Source: Semisulcospira habei (taxonomy: Eukaryota; Mollusca; Gastropoda; Semisulcospiridae). Taken from it: a stretch of DNA of 64,000 bases. The position numbers and the translations under genes are program-made. Where the stretch lies: contig BTPG01000004.1 in assembly GCA_036245525.1 (NCBI GenBank), positions 17,228,131 through 17,292,130 on the forward strand, read 5' to 3'. A model generated the notes under the pieces. The model worked only from the letters and a program-made list of their open reading frames with translations, was not told the DNA's origin and did no database searches. Each line of letters starts with the position of its first letter. Within the stretch, counting starts at the first letter, position 1. Below, one piece after another: positions 43,244 to 53,147 of the stretch.

Positions 43244-44110
43244 CTACACCTGGCATGAAACGCCAAAACCAGCACACATGGTCAACACAGCGGTACAGTA
43301 CATCGTCATCATTTGCCAGCACCACTGCACCATTGTCATGAGATGGAAGAGAAAAGATGGTGGCAGTGATAGTACCATGCCAGGTGGAGGTGTAGGGAAA
43401 CCAGTGTGCCGCTGAAACTCCTGTCGTCGCTGGCCATTTGGACAGTTAGCACGTCGATGACCGTTCTCATTGCAAGCCCAGCAGACAAGAGTGGGTCTAG
43501 CTTCTTGAGGTGACTGCTGCAACTGCTCAGGCTCAGCCACCTGCACCTCGGCATCTTGCACTATCGGGTCCACGGTCTCTCGGGCTGGAGGGCACTGAGG
43601 TGGCGTGGAAGACGCAGGGGCAGTGACCTCCTCCTGGGTATAGAGGACCACCCAGTCTCCATCCTCCTCCTCGGTCACTGGGGCTGATGAGGGTGCCGGC
43701 CCTTCGGACTGGTGCACTCCTGGAGGCTCCTGCGTACTGCCTGGTATCCGTTGGTACCCCAGGAAGTGATCTCGCAGGAAGCTCAAGATGGACTCAGCAG
43801 TGTAGTCCTCATCTGGAACATGTTCCACCCACCTCTTGAACTTCTTCAGCGCTCTCCCCTCCAGTGCCAGGGCAACCCATTCTGCCAGTTCCAGCTGCCC
43901 AAGTTTCTGGCCGTAGAGGGCTTTGAGGCAAGCGATCTTACGTTCTGCCTCCTCGATGAAAACTTCGACAGGGCAGCCCTCATACCGCAGTCCCTCGAAC
44001 GTTGGCAGAGCTGGGAAGGAGATAACCTGCCCACCGGTGCTGTGAGGACCCACGAAGATCGCATTGCTGGCCAGAGGGTACTCGCTTGCTGGTGGATACA
44101 TGGTTGCCAT
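43244..44110 (-). CDS. Gag-like protein of the LTR element, copy 2
   Basis: Identical in its translated sequence to the copy at 39146-40012, exactly 4098 bp away. Both copies are open, consistent with a very recent duplication of the internal region. Confidence 0.82.
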   Translation of the reverse strand: MATMYPPASEYPLASNAIFVGPHSTGGQVISFPALPTFEGLRYEGCPVEVFIEEAERKIACLKALYGQKLGQLELAEWVALALEGRALKKFKRWVEHVPDEDYTAESILSFLRDHFLGYQRIPGSTQEPPGVHQSEGPAPSSAPVTEEEDGDWVVLYTQEEVTAPASSTPPQCPPARETVDPIVQDAEVQVAEPEQLQQSPQEARPTLVCWACNENGHRRANCPNGQRRQEFQRHTGFPTPPPGMVLSLPPSFLFHLMTMVQWCWQMMTMYCTAVLTMCAGFGVSCQV

Positions 44111-44237
44111 GCTGCCGTTGGTTCAGTTGAGATGTTAGCACGCCCTCTACGCTGCTTTTGGTGGTAGATGTTGACTCCTCCGCCTCCTGTGCACTGCCTC
44201 CTTGTCCTGTAGTAATCCTGTCGGCGACGCCAAAAGA

Positions 44238-46127
44238 TGTGATGGGGCGGATTACAAAATAACAGACAGGGAGGCCATGTTGCGCCTTGTGAAGATGTTT
44301 TTATTTCTCCACCAAGGAGGCAGTACACCTGGAATATCAAATAACACACAATATAATTTCCATCTCAAGTGTACATACCAAATAGAAAATTGATGTTACA
44401 TAAAATTGAGAGATAGGCATGTTATTACAGTGGCTGGATAATTCAAAAGATCATCACACAGGTTCTCATACATCCACCATCCACTGATGTACTTTGGTCA
44501 AGGCGGCATTTTATAAAATAAGACTAAGTTCAACTATAATTACTACAAAACCTAAAATGACTAAAAATAATTATAAGGATATATATCATAAAGTATAAGA
44601 TTGGAACATGGTGCTATATTAGTGGAGCTTAGAAGTATGAACACAGGAGAGAGAGAGAGAGAGAGAGAGAGCAAGAGGAATGCTGTGGTCCACAATATAT
44701 ACACAAGCTCTAATAGAAAACGACATTACACATCATATCCCTAAGTCCTGAACCTTGGTAACACATTTCTTCAAAAGTAAGACCCATTGCAGCAAGTATG
44801 CACGCACACCTGGCTTCGCATGCTATCACATAGTACATGTAAACAATAGCAGACGACTCAAGTCTCCCTATCAAGAATGAACTAAGGGAAGCTACTCTCC
44901 CTCAGGTAAACATCAATGGAAAGAAGTTCTATGTCCGTCATATCATAACCTGTCACGCCTGAAATCGATGACCACAGACATTATTATAATAAAAGATGTT
45001 TAGAAAGTAACAGGTTTAATCGCAGGCACTCGGATTATGACAACTTCTTCGCGCGATCACATTACTAGCAGGTAGCGGTCACCAAAACCACACACACTGG
45101 CTGACCGACAGTCACAGCCAGCCAGCTGACCAATCCATGCTAAGAATGAGATCACGTGACCCAATCCCACACAGTGCGCGCGTGATACAATGGTAAACTA
45201 CTGACACAAAGGGATACTGATGCCAGAAAATGCAACTGATCATCCTATCACCGGTACTAAGCGATCTCAAAAGAAAGCAACATAACTGACCAAATGATCC
45301 CCAGCACCATTGAGCAAGCCCCGACTACAATCCAAACGATTGATTAAAGTTTCTTTTGGTTGATAAAAGTGAGTTCTGAAAATGGCCCTTAGGTGCCAGA
45401 GATAATGGCAGCCATTAAAACGTAAACAAAATCATTTATGCCTGAATGCTCTCCAAGAGATGGTCGAACAATACCCTAGGCTTGCTCAAATTGGTGCAAA
45501 GGATCAACATAAACATAGTATCTTCATCAAAACAAGTGATCAGATTAACCTAAAACATGGTAAACTTAGATAGTAGGATCAAATCAAAACACAAGCCCCT
45601 AAGTGACCACAGCGCTCCCCTCAACCTGTCAAAGACAGGACCGGTCAGTCAGAAAATTTGCAAAATACATCAAAATCAGTGCATAAAATATATCTTCGAA
45701 ATATGCAAAGACAACCAACATTTCTAAGTAAAAAATAGTAAAATGTATGACTTACAAAGGTCCAGTTAGACAAAACTCGTGAAAGTAATTTGACGCTCAA
45801 TAGGCCGGTCTTGCTTCCGTCGTGGTGCTACAGCAAATGCGTTCTTAGCGTGGAGACGCTACCACGAGGGGGCGCTACTGGGTCAAGGTCGATGTCTACC
45901 ACTGGTCTATTTAAATGATTGGTCACTTCCAGCTAAATTTAGATGGGACGGCCAAAAGGAAAATCACTAAGACTGGGGCTAAGTAGGTCACCTCTGCCAG
46001 AACCCACACTCGGCAGCTCGGTGGCAACCGGCCGCGCAAAATCATGCTACAATGTATTGACCATTGACCAGAGGGGTGACGTAATAAAATATAATATTAA
46101 CACATATGCAAAACACAGCTCGTCACA
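44238..46127 (-). repeat. LTR 3 (outer 5' LTR)
   Basis: 1890 bp, with the shortest GA repeat (44647-44671). It shares the LTR 1 states at the sites where LTR 2 differs, but lacks the 13-bp insertion of LTR 1. It would hold the promoter for the array, driving toward lower coordinates. Confidence 0.93.
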
Positions 46128-46200
46128 CTATTAAACTATTGAACTTGTTGAAGCAACCAACACCACGACATTAATACGCAACATTCAAATAAATCTTCAT

Positions 46201-46278
46201 TTGTGTGCTGGTCTGTGACTTTGGAACTTAGAGTCTAATGCCGTAAGGTCCAAAGTCAACGACTGACCAGCACACACA
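46201..46278. mobile_element. Family C hairpin
   Basis: TGTGTGCTGGTCTGTGACTT on the left and TGACCAGCACACACA on the right, turn at GAGTCTAATGCC. A short insertion (AACGAC) lies in the right arm. It lies 74 bp beyond the LTR array. Confidence 0.75.
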
Positions 46279-46285
46279 TTAAATG

Positions 46286-46764
46286 TGTAACCGGGACTTT
46301 GACCGTCTGTATTGTATTTAACGTCTGTATGTATATATCTACTGCAACGAGTACGAGTGCAATGTCTGAGAGGGTGTTCAGTTGTCCGTTCTCGATGATC
46401 AGCTAGTGGACGTTTGCTATAACAACCAATTATGTCCCCTTTTCCGCCTGAGGGGACTAAACGCTTAATGGCGGGCGCTAGTTGTTCTGCTTGAGGTAAG
46501 GGAGCTAATCCAGGCGGGTCTGATAAGTTTGTTCAGGAACGGTAACTGCAAGTGGTTACGAGCTTTCGCCACGAGCAAATAATTATGTCCTCCATTGTTT
46601 AGTGACGCAAGGAGTTGCCTTCCTTGTCCAATGACGCAAGAAAGAGTTGTCGCACTTGTTTGATGACGCAAGGAATAGATGATTGGCTGGTCAAAGTTAA
46701 GTGCATTTTTTTTAAAAGCTGTTTTCAATAAACAACCAACGTTTTGGTTTTTGTGTCAATTACA
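46286..46764 (+). mobile_element. Possible solo LTR
   Basis: A 479-bp segment starting TGTAACCGGGAC and ending GTCAATTACA (TGTAA...TTACA). AATAAA lies at about 46727, close to the end. Three TGACGCAAG motifs (46603, 46631, 46662) are spaced like promoter repeats. No clear target duplication is seen (AAATG versus GTATG). LTR-like, but unproven. Confidence 0.4.
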
Positions 46765-46915
46765 GTATGACATATGATGGCCGCAAAAAGCAAGATATCA
46801 CCAGAAGTCCACCTTACGGTCTGCATCTATGAATAGAATTAGTCTTTGACCTTTTCTGTGCATGAATTTCACTGCAGTGCAGCCCAGTGCAGTTCTATGC
46901 TTTCGAGTTATAATC

Positions 46916-47007
46916 CTAACCCTTTGCGTGTCGGTAGCGGTTTTGGTCGCAATGATTTCTACAGGAATCATCGCGACCAAAACCGCTACCGACACGCAAA
47001 GGGTTAA
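46916..47007. mobile_element. Family E hairpin MITE, best arms
   Basis: CTAACCCTTTGCGTGTCGG to GACACGCAAAGGGTTAA. The arms are perfect over about 36 bp except near the turn (TTTCTACAGGAA). The left TTAA has one mutation (CTAA). Confidence 0.82.
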
Positions 47008-47129
47008 TCATCATACAAACTTAGTTGTGGGGGAAAAAATGTTGGTTGTTTTTCACTTCTAACAGGCCTTCGTAGCGAAGAAGAGTATGCGCTGCAAACG
47101 CCGGTTTGAAAGAGATTTCGTTTTTGTAG

Positions 47130-47205
47130 GGAATAGTGGGGGGCGGGGGGAGGGGCAGGGGGGGGGGAGCGGGCGGGGGTGGCGGGGGGGGGGGGGTGGG
47201 GGACA
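47130..47205. repeat. G-rich tract (potential quadruplex)
   Basis: Multiple runs of three or more G separated by C, A or T. It fits the G3+N1-7 pattern many times over. Confidence 0.9.
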
Positions 47206-47463
47206 TAATTTTCGTCCCTGCATTTCTACTACCCTTCAGCCCGAGGGCAGTAACTGTTTCTCTGCCGCTGTAACCAGCCATTCAACAATTTCATACGCGG
47301 CCGATCATACACGAAATCTGACCAGAGGGGGCCATTTGTCCAGTGATGTGTTGTACCTCAATCTTGACAGCCCAACTACAAAACAATTAAGACAAGGATG
47401 AACATTGCAACAGAGGTAGCGGAGCCTCGAAGCTTGCACAAGAGGTTGCGATAGATATCTGTT

Positions 47464-47527
47464 ATGCGTGCTGATCTGTGATTTTGGACCTTACGGCCGT
47501 AGTTCCAAAATCACAGACCAGCACACC
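47464..47527. mobile_element. Family C hairpin
   Basis: GCGTGCTGATCTGTGATTTT, GGACCTTACGGCCGTAG, then AAAATCACAGACCAGCACAC. Compact, with one bulge. Confidence 0.78.
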
Positions 47528-48704
47528 ACACTGTCGTCGGCGACGCTGAAGTGAAACTAAAGGGAAAAGATGCGGTCGTGATACCCCTACTGCGGCAAAT
47601 AAATTGTATCTTAGGCTTACAGATTGCAGCGGTGTTCAGGTTAGGGGGAACCCGTTAGCCTGTAGGCGCGAGTGAATGATAACTGACGCTGAGTTTGCCG
47701 CCATGAAGGCATTAAAGGCAGATGCCGCGGTAAGGATAGTATCATAGACCCAATTATACTGTAGGTACGCATTGATATCTATACTGATCAACCAAAAGAT
47801 CGCGAATTTTTCACCATAACGCTTTTCTTCGTAAATATGCTTTAATCCGGGTTATTTGGACCTCATTTATTATAAAATGTTATGAAGAGTGTGTTATGTC
47901 GTGTGCAAATAGAATGTTTAGTCTTAAAAATCGCACATCGATGACTTATGACGTAATCAGTGACACTACCATCACAGGATATTGAAAGTGAAATGGAGAG
48001 CATCTGCAGAGGACACAGCAGAAAGCCAACCAATGTGCAGTGTCACTAGGGTCCGTGTTCATGAAAATCCGACCTGTTTGGTCTTGACCTACTTTTCGTT
48101 TGTCAAAGGCACCTAAATAATCAACATGACCTACAAACATGAAAATAAAAAAGTTCTTTATTTTTAGGTTAGCGGCCATATTTACCTGATAAATGGATAT
48201 GGGTGTGTTCTTTGTCTCTGTGTCAATCACTGGAGCATAAAACATGGTTTGAAAGTAATTCACATTAAATCAAATAAAATTTATTAAGAAAATGATGTGC
48301 ACCGGAAGTTCTGGTTCTCTAATGAATTTTTCGAGTCAAATTTCATTTGAGGCAGTTAATAACATCATAAGCAGTCCACACAACTTGTGTGTTAAAACAT
48401 ATCACAGGAAACGTGCTTCAAAGAGTGTGTCCAGTTTTGCTTATTTTCACCACTAATGAAACCCTGTGTCCTCCAAGGTAGCCATGGGCGATAACTCATC
48501 CAATTTTTGTGTGAAGTTAGCTCAGACAGTAGGCTGAACATCTGAAGTAAGGAACAAATGAAATGTTTTTGTTTTGCTGTCAGGGTGGCTCTTTGTTTGG
48601 GGGTACACTTACAGACACTTTTCTCGTTTTTAATGGAAAAGTCAGTATATATTCTATACGGCGTTGTCGGGTAAAAAGATTTGCGATCAAGAGAACGCAG
48701 ATAG
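47528..48704. other. No gene recognised
   Basis: AT-rich sequence without repeats I recognise. A 105-codon frame on the minus strand (48263-47946) has no family motifs and is probably chance. Confidence 0.5.
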
Positions 48705-48980
48705 AGTCCAAAATAGCTCAGGCGGTTTAGCGTCGGAGCAAGAGAGCGAAGGGAATCGCCGGGTCGTGCGTTCGTGTCCCCGTCCCGGCCTCGGTAGCTG
48801 GACTCGCAATCCAGGGAAAGGAGACGAACTTGTTCCACAGCATGTCTGTTGAAAGGTCTTAGTAAATCAAAGTGGCACAGTTGCAGTGCGCCTGAATTGA
48901 TCAGTGTTCAGGTCGTACTTCACGTCCATTATCACTTCGGTGCCGTGGATGTTAAACCCCGAACTAACCAGCCAAACGAG
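48705..48980 (+). mobile_element. tRNA-derived SINE
   Basis: tRNA-like head with A box TAGCTCAGGCGG (48714) and B box GCGTTCGTGTCCC (48768), then CCTCGGTAGCTGGACTCGCA. The body runs through CAGTTGCAGTGCGCCTGAA to GATGTTAAACCCCGAACTAA with an AACCAGCC tail. Related pieces lie at 55006 (minus) and 59885. It would be transcribed by Pol III and moved by a LINE. Confidence 0.78.
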
Positions 48981-49032
48981 AACGCAGATCGTGTCTGTGA
49001 CTATACGTACACCGTTACGCTGCTGTGACAAT

Positions 49033-49234
49033 TAACCCAATAAGCCCTAAAGCAGTACCGCAGAAGATGGATCGACCATGATAATTCAAAGGTAGTGCCG
49101 GATTAGCTTGGCGCCTGATGGCGCCAAGCTAATCTGGCACTACCCTTGAATAATCATGGTCGATCCATCTCTCGCAACTAGTACTATCCACTTCCAAAAG
49201 TTGAGAAATGTGCCCTTGCGGTTAAATGGGTTAA
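49033..49234. mobile_element. Family A hairpin MITE (TTAA-flanked)
   Basis: TTAACCCAATAAGCCCTAA to GGTTAAATGGGTTAA. The arms (49061-49174) are near perfect around GGCGCC-TGAT-GGCGCC. Confidence 0.82.
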
Positions 49235-49315
49235 AGTATACAATGCATTATGTGTGTTACAGTAAGGCATGCTTATGGTACCGTTCAGTGATGCTATATT
49301 TTGATAGTATCAGTT

Positions 49316-49499
49316 TTAACCCCTTCTCTGCCATTGGACGTATATGTCATGTCTGAACTCCATGACCAAAAGCCACAACAGTCCAAGAAACATGGATGCA
49401 AATTTGTCTCAGCAAGAGACATAGATCCTCATGAGCCCCCGCAACTGCGGGGGCTCATGAGGATCTATGTCTCTTGCGGTTGGATCATGAAGGAGTTAA
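49316..49499. mobile_element. Family B hairpin MITE (TTAA-flanked)
   Basis: TTAACCCCTTCTCTGCCAT to GATCATGAAGGAGTTAA. The hairpin (49412-49477) has perfect CCCCCGCA-ACTGCGGGGG pairing. Confidence 0.82.
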
Positions 49500-49639
49500 C
49501 ACATTCACCCTTACTAAGACATCCAAGCAAAAGATGGAAGCTTCAAGGTTTGTGTCCGATTGGTTTGGTGGGAAACAGTGACAAAAGAAGAAAGAAAATC
49601 AGACAGAAAACAAAACAAAAAGAGTACTTCATCATGTAA

Positions 49640-49710
49640 GTGATGTTTTGTGATTTGGGACCTTACGGCATTAGGCCGTAAGGTCCACAGATTCTCTTTC
49701 CAGCACACGT
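49640..49710. mobile_element. Family C hairpin, partly decayed
   Basis: TGATGTTTTGTGATTTGGGA, CCTTACGGCATTAGGCCGTA, then AGGTCCACAGATTC and CCAGCACACG. Outer arms no longer pair. Confidence 0.65.
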
Positions 49711-49714
49711 TGCA

Positions 49715-50214
49715 ATGCGAAGAAAAAAAATTGCTTCTGTAATCGCTACAGAAAAGGCGATTGCACGTTCTACAAGGCTACCTATCTGCCAGTCATATCA
49801 GTAGTAATGTCGTGTACGTCTTCTTTAAAGGCGATCTGATGATTACATCTCTAAAGATTAAAACCTCATCAGATTTTAACTCCTCAAATGCCAATGAACG
49901 TACACTATGGTTTTGTAATATTTTAAATTCAACGCCTGAAATCCCCAGCCACGAGGATCTATACTTCTTCAAGTTCTTGCAGCTGGTCAGTGAGCGGGTG
50001 AAAACCTAACATTGATAATAAAAATGATAGCCCATGTAACACCCGTTGCTGTTATTTGAATGTGAAGGAAGTCAATGTGACTTAAAAATTTCCGGGGTCA
50101 GAAGAAAGGGAAACATGCTATATGAAATCTCATTCAAAAAAATATTTTGTTAAAACACCGGAAATTAGATAATAATCATCTTTAAGCTCAAAACCTCAGT
50201 CATTTTAGCTACGG
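49715..50214. other. No gene or repeat recognised
   Basis: Unremarkable AT-rich sequence. Confidence 0.5.
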
Positions 50215-50294
50215 TTAACTCATTCGAGACGTGCCGCCTCCAGATACGCGGCTTATGCCGCGTATCCGGAGGCGGCACATCTCGAATGAGTTAA
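50215..50294. mobile_element. Family J hairpin MITE (TTAA-flanked), 80 bp
   Basis: TTAACTCATTCGAGACGTGC on the left and GCACATCTCGAATGAGTTAA on the right. The two arms pair along their whole length (one mismatch seen) around GCGGCTTATGCCGC. The whole element is a hairpin. A second copy is at 52375. Confidence 0.85.
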
Positions 50295-50470
50295 TACAGT
50301 AGGGTGAGGGGTAGGGGGGAGGGGGACAAGAGGTGAAACATGGCATAAAATGCTAACCGGAAAAATTTAAGAGTGAATCAAAAAAGGCCAACATCTTACA
50401 AGGATATAAAAGGCAGAATTAGGGCGGCTTAAACACACAAAGCATTATTTTGACGCATAAAACCTTGGCC

Positions 50471-50693
50471 TTAACCCCTTCATTGCCGCGGAAAGGTTAA
50501 CGCCAACCAACTGCAAGAGGCATAGATCCCCATGAGCCCCCACTGTTGTGGGGGCTCATGGGAATCTGTGCCTCTGAAAGTGGGTCGTTGTTTTTTTGTG
50601 TGTTTTTTCACCCGTGGGGGGGGGGGGGGGGGGGGTCTTTGCCGTTATGATTTCAAAAGCACAATCCGCGTCCACTGGCAGCAAAGGGGTTAA
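50471..50693. mobile_element. Family B hairpin MITE with poly(G) insertion
   Basis: TTAACCCCTTCATTGCCGC to GGCAGCAAAGGGGTTAA. The hairpin is at 50515-50575. About 23 G at 50612-50635 interrupt the right spacer. Confidence 0.82.
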
Positions 50694-50757
50694 TGCCAAT
50701 GTAGAATAGTCGCTCAAGTCGCCGACAGTAACGACTTCAAGCTAGCGGCACAATGTG

Positions 50758-50959
50758 CTCACCCCATTCACTGCTATTTGTCGCAGGCTGTGTGAAATCT
50801 TTCTTAAAATCCAAAAGCCAACGAGCCCCCGCCGTCCAAAGAACACGGATACAGAGTGGTGTCAGCAAGAAACATAGATCCTCATGCGGGGGCCTCATGA
50901 AGATCTGTGCCTCTTGCAGTTTGTTGGGGCTAACTTTTCCGCGGCAATGAAGGGGTTAA
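50758..50959. mobile_element. Family B MITE, inverted partner
   Basis: The right end GCGGCAATGAAGGGGTTAA is intact and the left end mutated (CTCACCCCATTCACTGC). The hairpin loop is shortened (CTCATGCGGGGGCCTCATG). Confidence 0.75.
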
Positions 50960-51159
50960 GGCCAAGGCTTTTTGCGTCAAAATAATGCTTTGTTTGACGT
51001 CCTACGTCTGCCCTGTATATCCTTGTAAGATGTCCTCCCTTTTTTTGATTCACTCTGCATTTCTTCCGATTAGCATTTTATGCTATGTTTTCAGGTCTTT
51101 TTCCTAAGTGTAGCGGGTGGTGGTGGGGGGAGGGAGGGGGGGGGAGGCTCAAATGGATC

Positions 51160-51219
51160 TATGTCTCTTGCAGCTGAATCGAGTTCAGCGGCCTTTTACT
51201 TCGGCAGTGAAAGGGTTGA
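51160..51219. repeat. Family B, right half
   Basis: GGATCTATGTCTCTTGCAG to CGGCAGTGAAAGGGTTGA. The left half is replaced by a G-rich tract (51112-51147). Confidence 0.6.
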
Positions 51220-51505
51220 TGGCGTGTCAGCACTTTCGGTGAGAGAAAATGTGTAAAATGCTTACTTCCTCTAGATGAGTCACACATAAATTGTCGGCTG
51301 ACCAGTGCACTACGCAAAATATCATGTCGCTCCTGTCAAAGGCCTTGATATGATCTCGAGAGCGCAGTGAACAATTAGCAAGTAGCGGTGGGCCAAGGAG
51401 CACCCCTGAGGGAGCCTTGGTTGCCTACGCCACCGAACGGTGCGGCTGCTGATGCGAATCAGATGTGCGGCCATAGCGGGAAGTTGAGCAAAGACTGATA
51501 GTTTT

Positions 51506-51567
51506 ACACTGGCTGTCTCTCTCGATTCGCTACAGCGGTAGCGAATCGAGAGAGACAGCCAGTGTGA
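51506..51567. mobile_element. Family H palindrome
   Basis: ACACTGGCTGTCTCTCTCG, ATTCGCTAC, AGCG, then the exact complement: 29-bp arms with no mismatch. A related copy lies at 58889. Confidence 0.78.
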
Positions 51568-51668
51568 GGGGGTGTGGGTCTGTCTCCTGTTTTGCAGATG
51601 ACAGAAGGGGAAGTTTCCTCAGTAACAATCCTTGACGTCAAGAACTTTTGACCACAAGGAAGAGAAGA

Positions 51669-51708
51669 CGTGTGCTGGTATGTGACTTTGGACCTTACGG
51701 CTTTCAGC
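51669..51708. repeat. Family C, left arm only
   Basis: CGTGTGCTGGTATGTGACTT, then TGGACCTTACGGC. The mirror arm is absent. Confidence 0.6.
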
Positions 51709-51758
51709 AGTATACACTGTACGTACCACAATCAAGAACGCTCGCTGGACACTAACAT

Positions 51759-51942
51759 TTAACCCGTTGAGCCCTGACGCACTACAGCCATGATAATTCA
51801 AGGGTAGTGCCTGTCGGCTTTCAAGCTATTCTGGCACTGCCCTTGAATTATCATGGTCGATCCATCTCCTGCAACAGGTGCATAGTCATTAGATGACGCC
51901 TTCAAAATTTGTGAAATACGGCCGTGAGGCTGAATAAGTTAA
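51759..51942. mobile_element. Family A MITE, left arm shortened
   Basis: TTAACCCGTTGAGCCCTGA to GAGGCTGAATAAGTTAA. The left arm lacks the GCAGGAGATGGATC part; the right arm is complete. Confidence 0.75.
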
Positions 51943-51975
51943 CAGATTCATCATGCGGCACATCTTGACTGATCA

Positions 51976-52043
51976 GAAAAGGGTCATCGATTCTCATGAG
52001 CCCTTTCGACTGCATGGGTCCATGAAACTCTGTGCCTGTTGCA
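51976..52043. repeat. Family B hairpin, decayed
   Basis: AAAAGGGTCATCGATTCTCA and CATGAAACTCTGTGCCTGTT around CCCTTTCGACTGCATGGG. Confidence 0.5.
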
Positions 52044-52374
52044 GATGGAGGGTAATTTGATAACTATCTATATAGACTCACTCTGCATGTGCCCCGAGGC
52101 CTGGACAAGTTCGATTATAATTGGATAAGGCGAGGAAGCCTTTCTCTACGTGTCCACCCGCTACGAATCACGGGGTAGTGTACTCTACCGCCTGTCCGTA
52201 GATTGTATCCGAAGGCTGTTCTCGATTGTCCGAGCCTGTCCAGTAAGCAAATCGTCCTCAGGACCTTTTCTTGCCGTACAGTAATACAGTTATTTCTACA
52301 TCTATACAATTTCCGAAGTTGACATCAAATATTTCCCCTCGGAAACATTTTTTTTCGAGCAGACCAATCTTTGT

Positions 52375-52475
52375 TTAGCACATTTGAGACGTGCTGCATA
52401 CGGATACGCGTTTTTCGATGTTATTGTTGTTGGTGGTGGTTTTTGTTTGTTTTGGTTTTTGGTTTGTTTTTGTTT

Positions 52476-52534
<59 letters not shown>

Positions 52535-52537
52535 GTG

Positions 52538-52632
<95 letters not shown>

Positions 52633-52669
52633 ACACTCATCCGGAGGCGGCACAACTCGACTGAGTTAA
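52375..52669. mobile_element. Family J hairpin split by a GT microsatellite
   Basis: Left arm 52375-52412 (CACATTTGAGACGTGCTGC, GGATACGCG). Right arm 52639-52669 (ATCCGGAGGCGGCACAACTC, GACTGAGTTAA). These are the halves of the 80-bp element at 50215, now about 225 bp apart because GT-rich DNA grew at the hairpin tip. Confidence 0.7.
52478..52630. repeat. GT microsatellite
   Basis: About 150 bp of GT with three single interruptions, preceded by a TTTTG-rich stretch. It is located inside the family J copy. Confidence 0.97.
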
Positions 52670-52882
52670 CGCATTTTACCCTAGGACCGAAATCCCCAAA
52701 TTTCGAAGTTGCCCTCTAAAGGAATGTATTAGAATTCTAGAGACAGGGCGTCGAGCATGATAGCTCAAGGATTGTGCCAGAATAGCTTGGCGCCTATGGA
52801 CGCCAAGCTATTCTGGCACCATCCTTGAACTATCATGCTCGAACCATGTCTTGCTGTGGTGTTTCGGGGCTGAATGAGTTAA
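52666..52882. mobile_element. Family A MITE sharing the TTAA of family J
   Basis: TTAACGCATTTTACCCTAG to GGGCTGAATGAGTTAA. Arms carry GCGTCGAGCATGATAG. The 52666 TTAA is both the end of the family J copy and the start of this one, so one inserted at the other's target site. Confidence 0.8.
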
Positions 52883-53012
52883 AGCATTTTGAACCCTACA
52901 GGCGAAATTGGAATTTGTCCTACGAACACTTCATGAAACAGTCAGTGAATCAATGACACTTTATTTGACAACGGTAAAGGTATCACGAACATTACATGAC
53001 AGTTGACGCGGC

Positions 53013-53147
53013 ATGTCGACCATGACAGATCAAGGGTGGTGCCAGAATAGCTTGGCGCCTACAGGCGCCAAGCTATTCTGGTACCATCCTTGAACTGTCA
53101 TGGTCGATCCCTATCTTCTTGTAATGTTTCAGCGCCGAATGGGTTAA
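53013..53147. mobile_element. Family A MITE, left end lost
   Basis: The arms GTCGACCATGACAGATCAAG / CTTGAACTGTCATGGTCGAT are good. Right end GCGCCGAATGGGTTAA. On the left it joins the repeat block at 52940. Confidence 0.72.

Larger units (their letters stand above)
36031..46127 (-). mobile_element. Tandem LTR retrotransposon: LTR-int-LTR-int-LTR, gag only
   Basis: Three LTRs (36031-37939, 40140-42037, 44238-46127) and two 2200-bp internal regions (37940-40139, 42038-44237). On the minus strand the LTR begins TGTGACGAGC and ends CCCCATCACA (TG...CA ends). A 4-bp target duplication CTAT flanks the whole array (36027-36030 and 46128-46131). A purine tract (GAGTTCGGGGGGA) abuts each 3' LTR. After each 5' LTR comes TCTTT and then TGGCGTCGCCGACAGG, a likely primer site (the complement resembles a tRNA-Ser 3' end; unverified). 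Each internal region carries one gag-like ORF and no protease, RT or integrase, so the element depends on a helper. LTR copies differ by only a few bases plus one GA repeat and a 13-bp indel; I noticed no difference between the internal regions. Confidence 0.93.
50318..51110. repeat. Large inverted duplication carrying two family B copies
   Basis: Left-arm blocks ACATGGCATAAAATGCTAA, AACATCTTACAAGGATATA, AAAGCATTATTTTGACGCA and CCTTGGCCTTAACCCC recur as complements, in reverse order, at 50953-51095. The arms are about 155 bp of flank, plus part of a family B element on each side. The spacer between arms is about 200-250 bp. Confidence 0.8.

Noticed and set aside
36031..46127. Tandem 4.1-kb units as a satellite or a segmental gene duplication
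   Set aside because: TG...CA ends, purine tract, primer-site-like sequence, gag and an outer CTAT duplication identify an LTR element.
47946..48263. 105-codon minus-strand frame as a gene
   Set aside because: No recognisable domain, no splice-supported context, and a length expected by chance in AT-rich DNA.
48392..48838. 148-codon minus-strand frame as a gene
   Set aside because: Its N-terminal part is antisense to the SINE at 48705; the rest has no motif.
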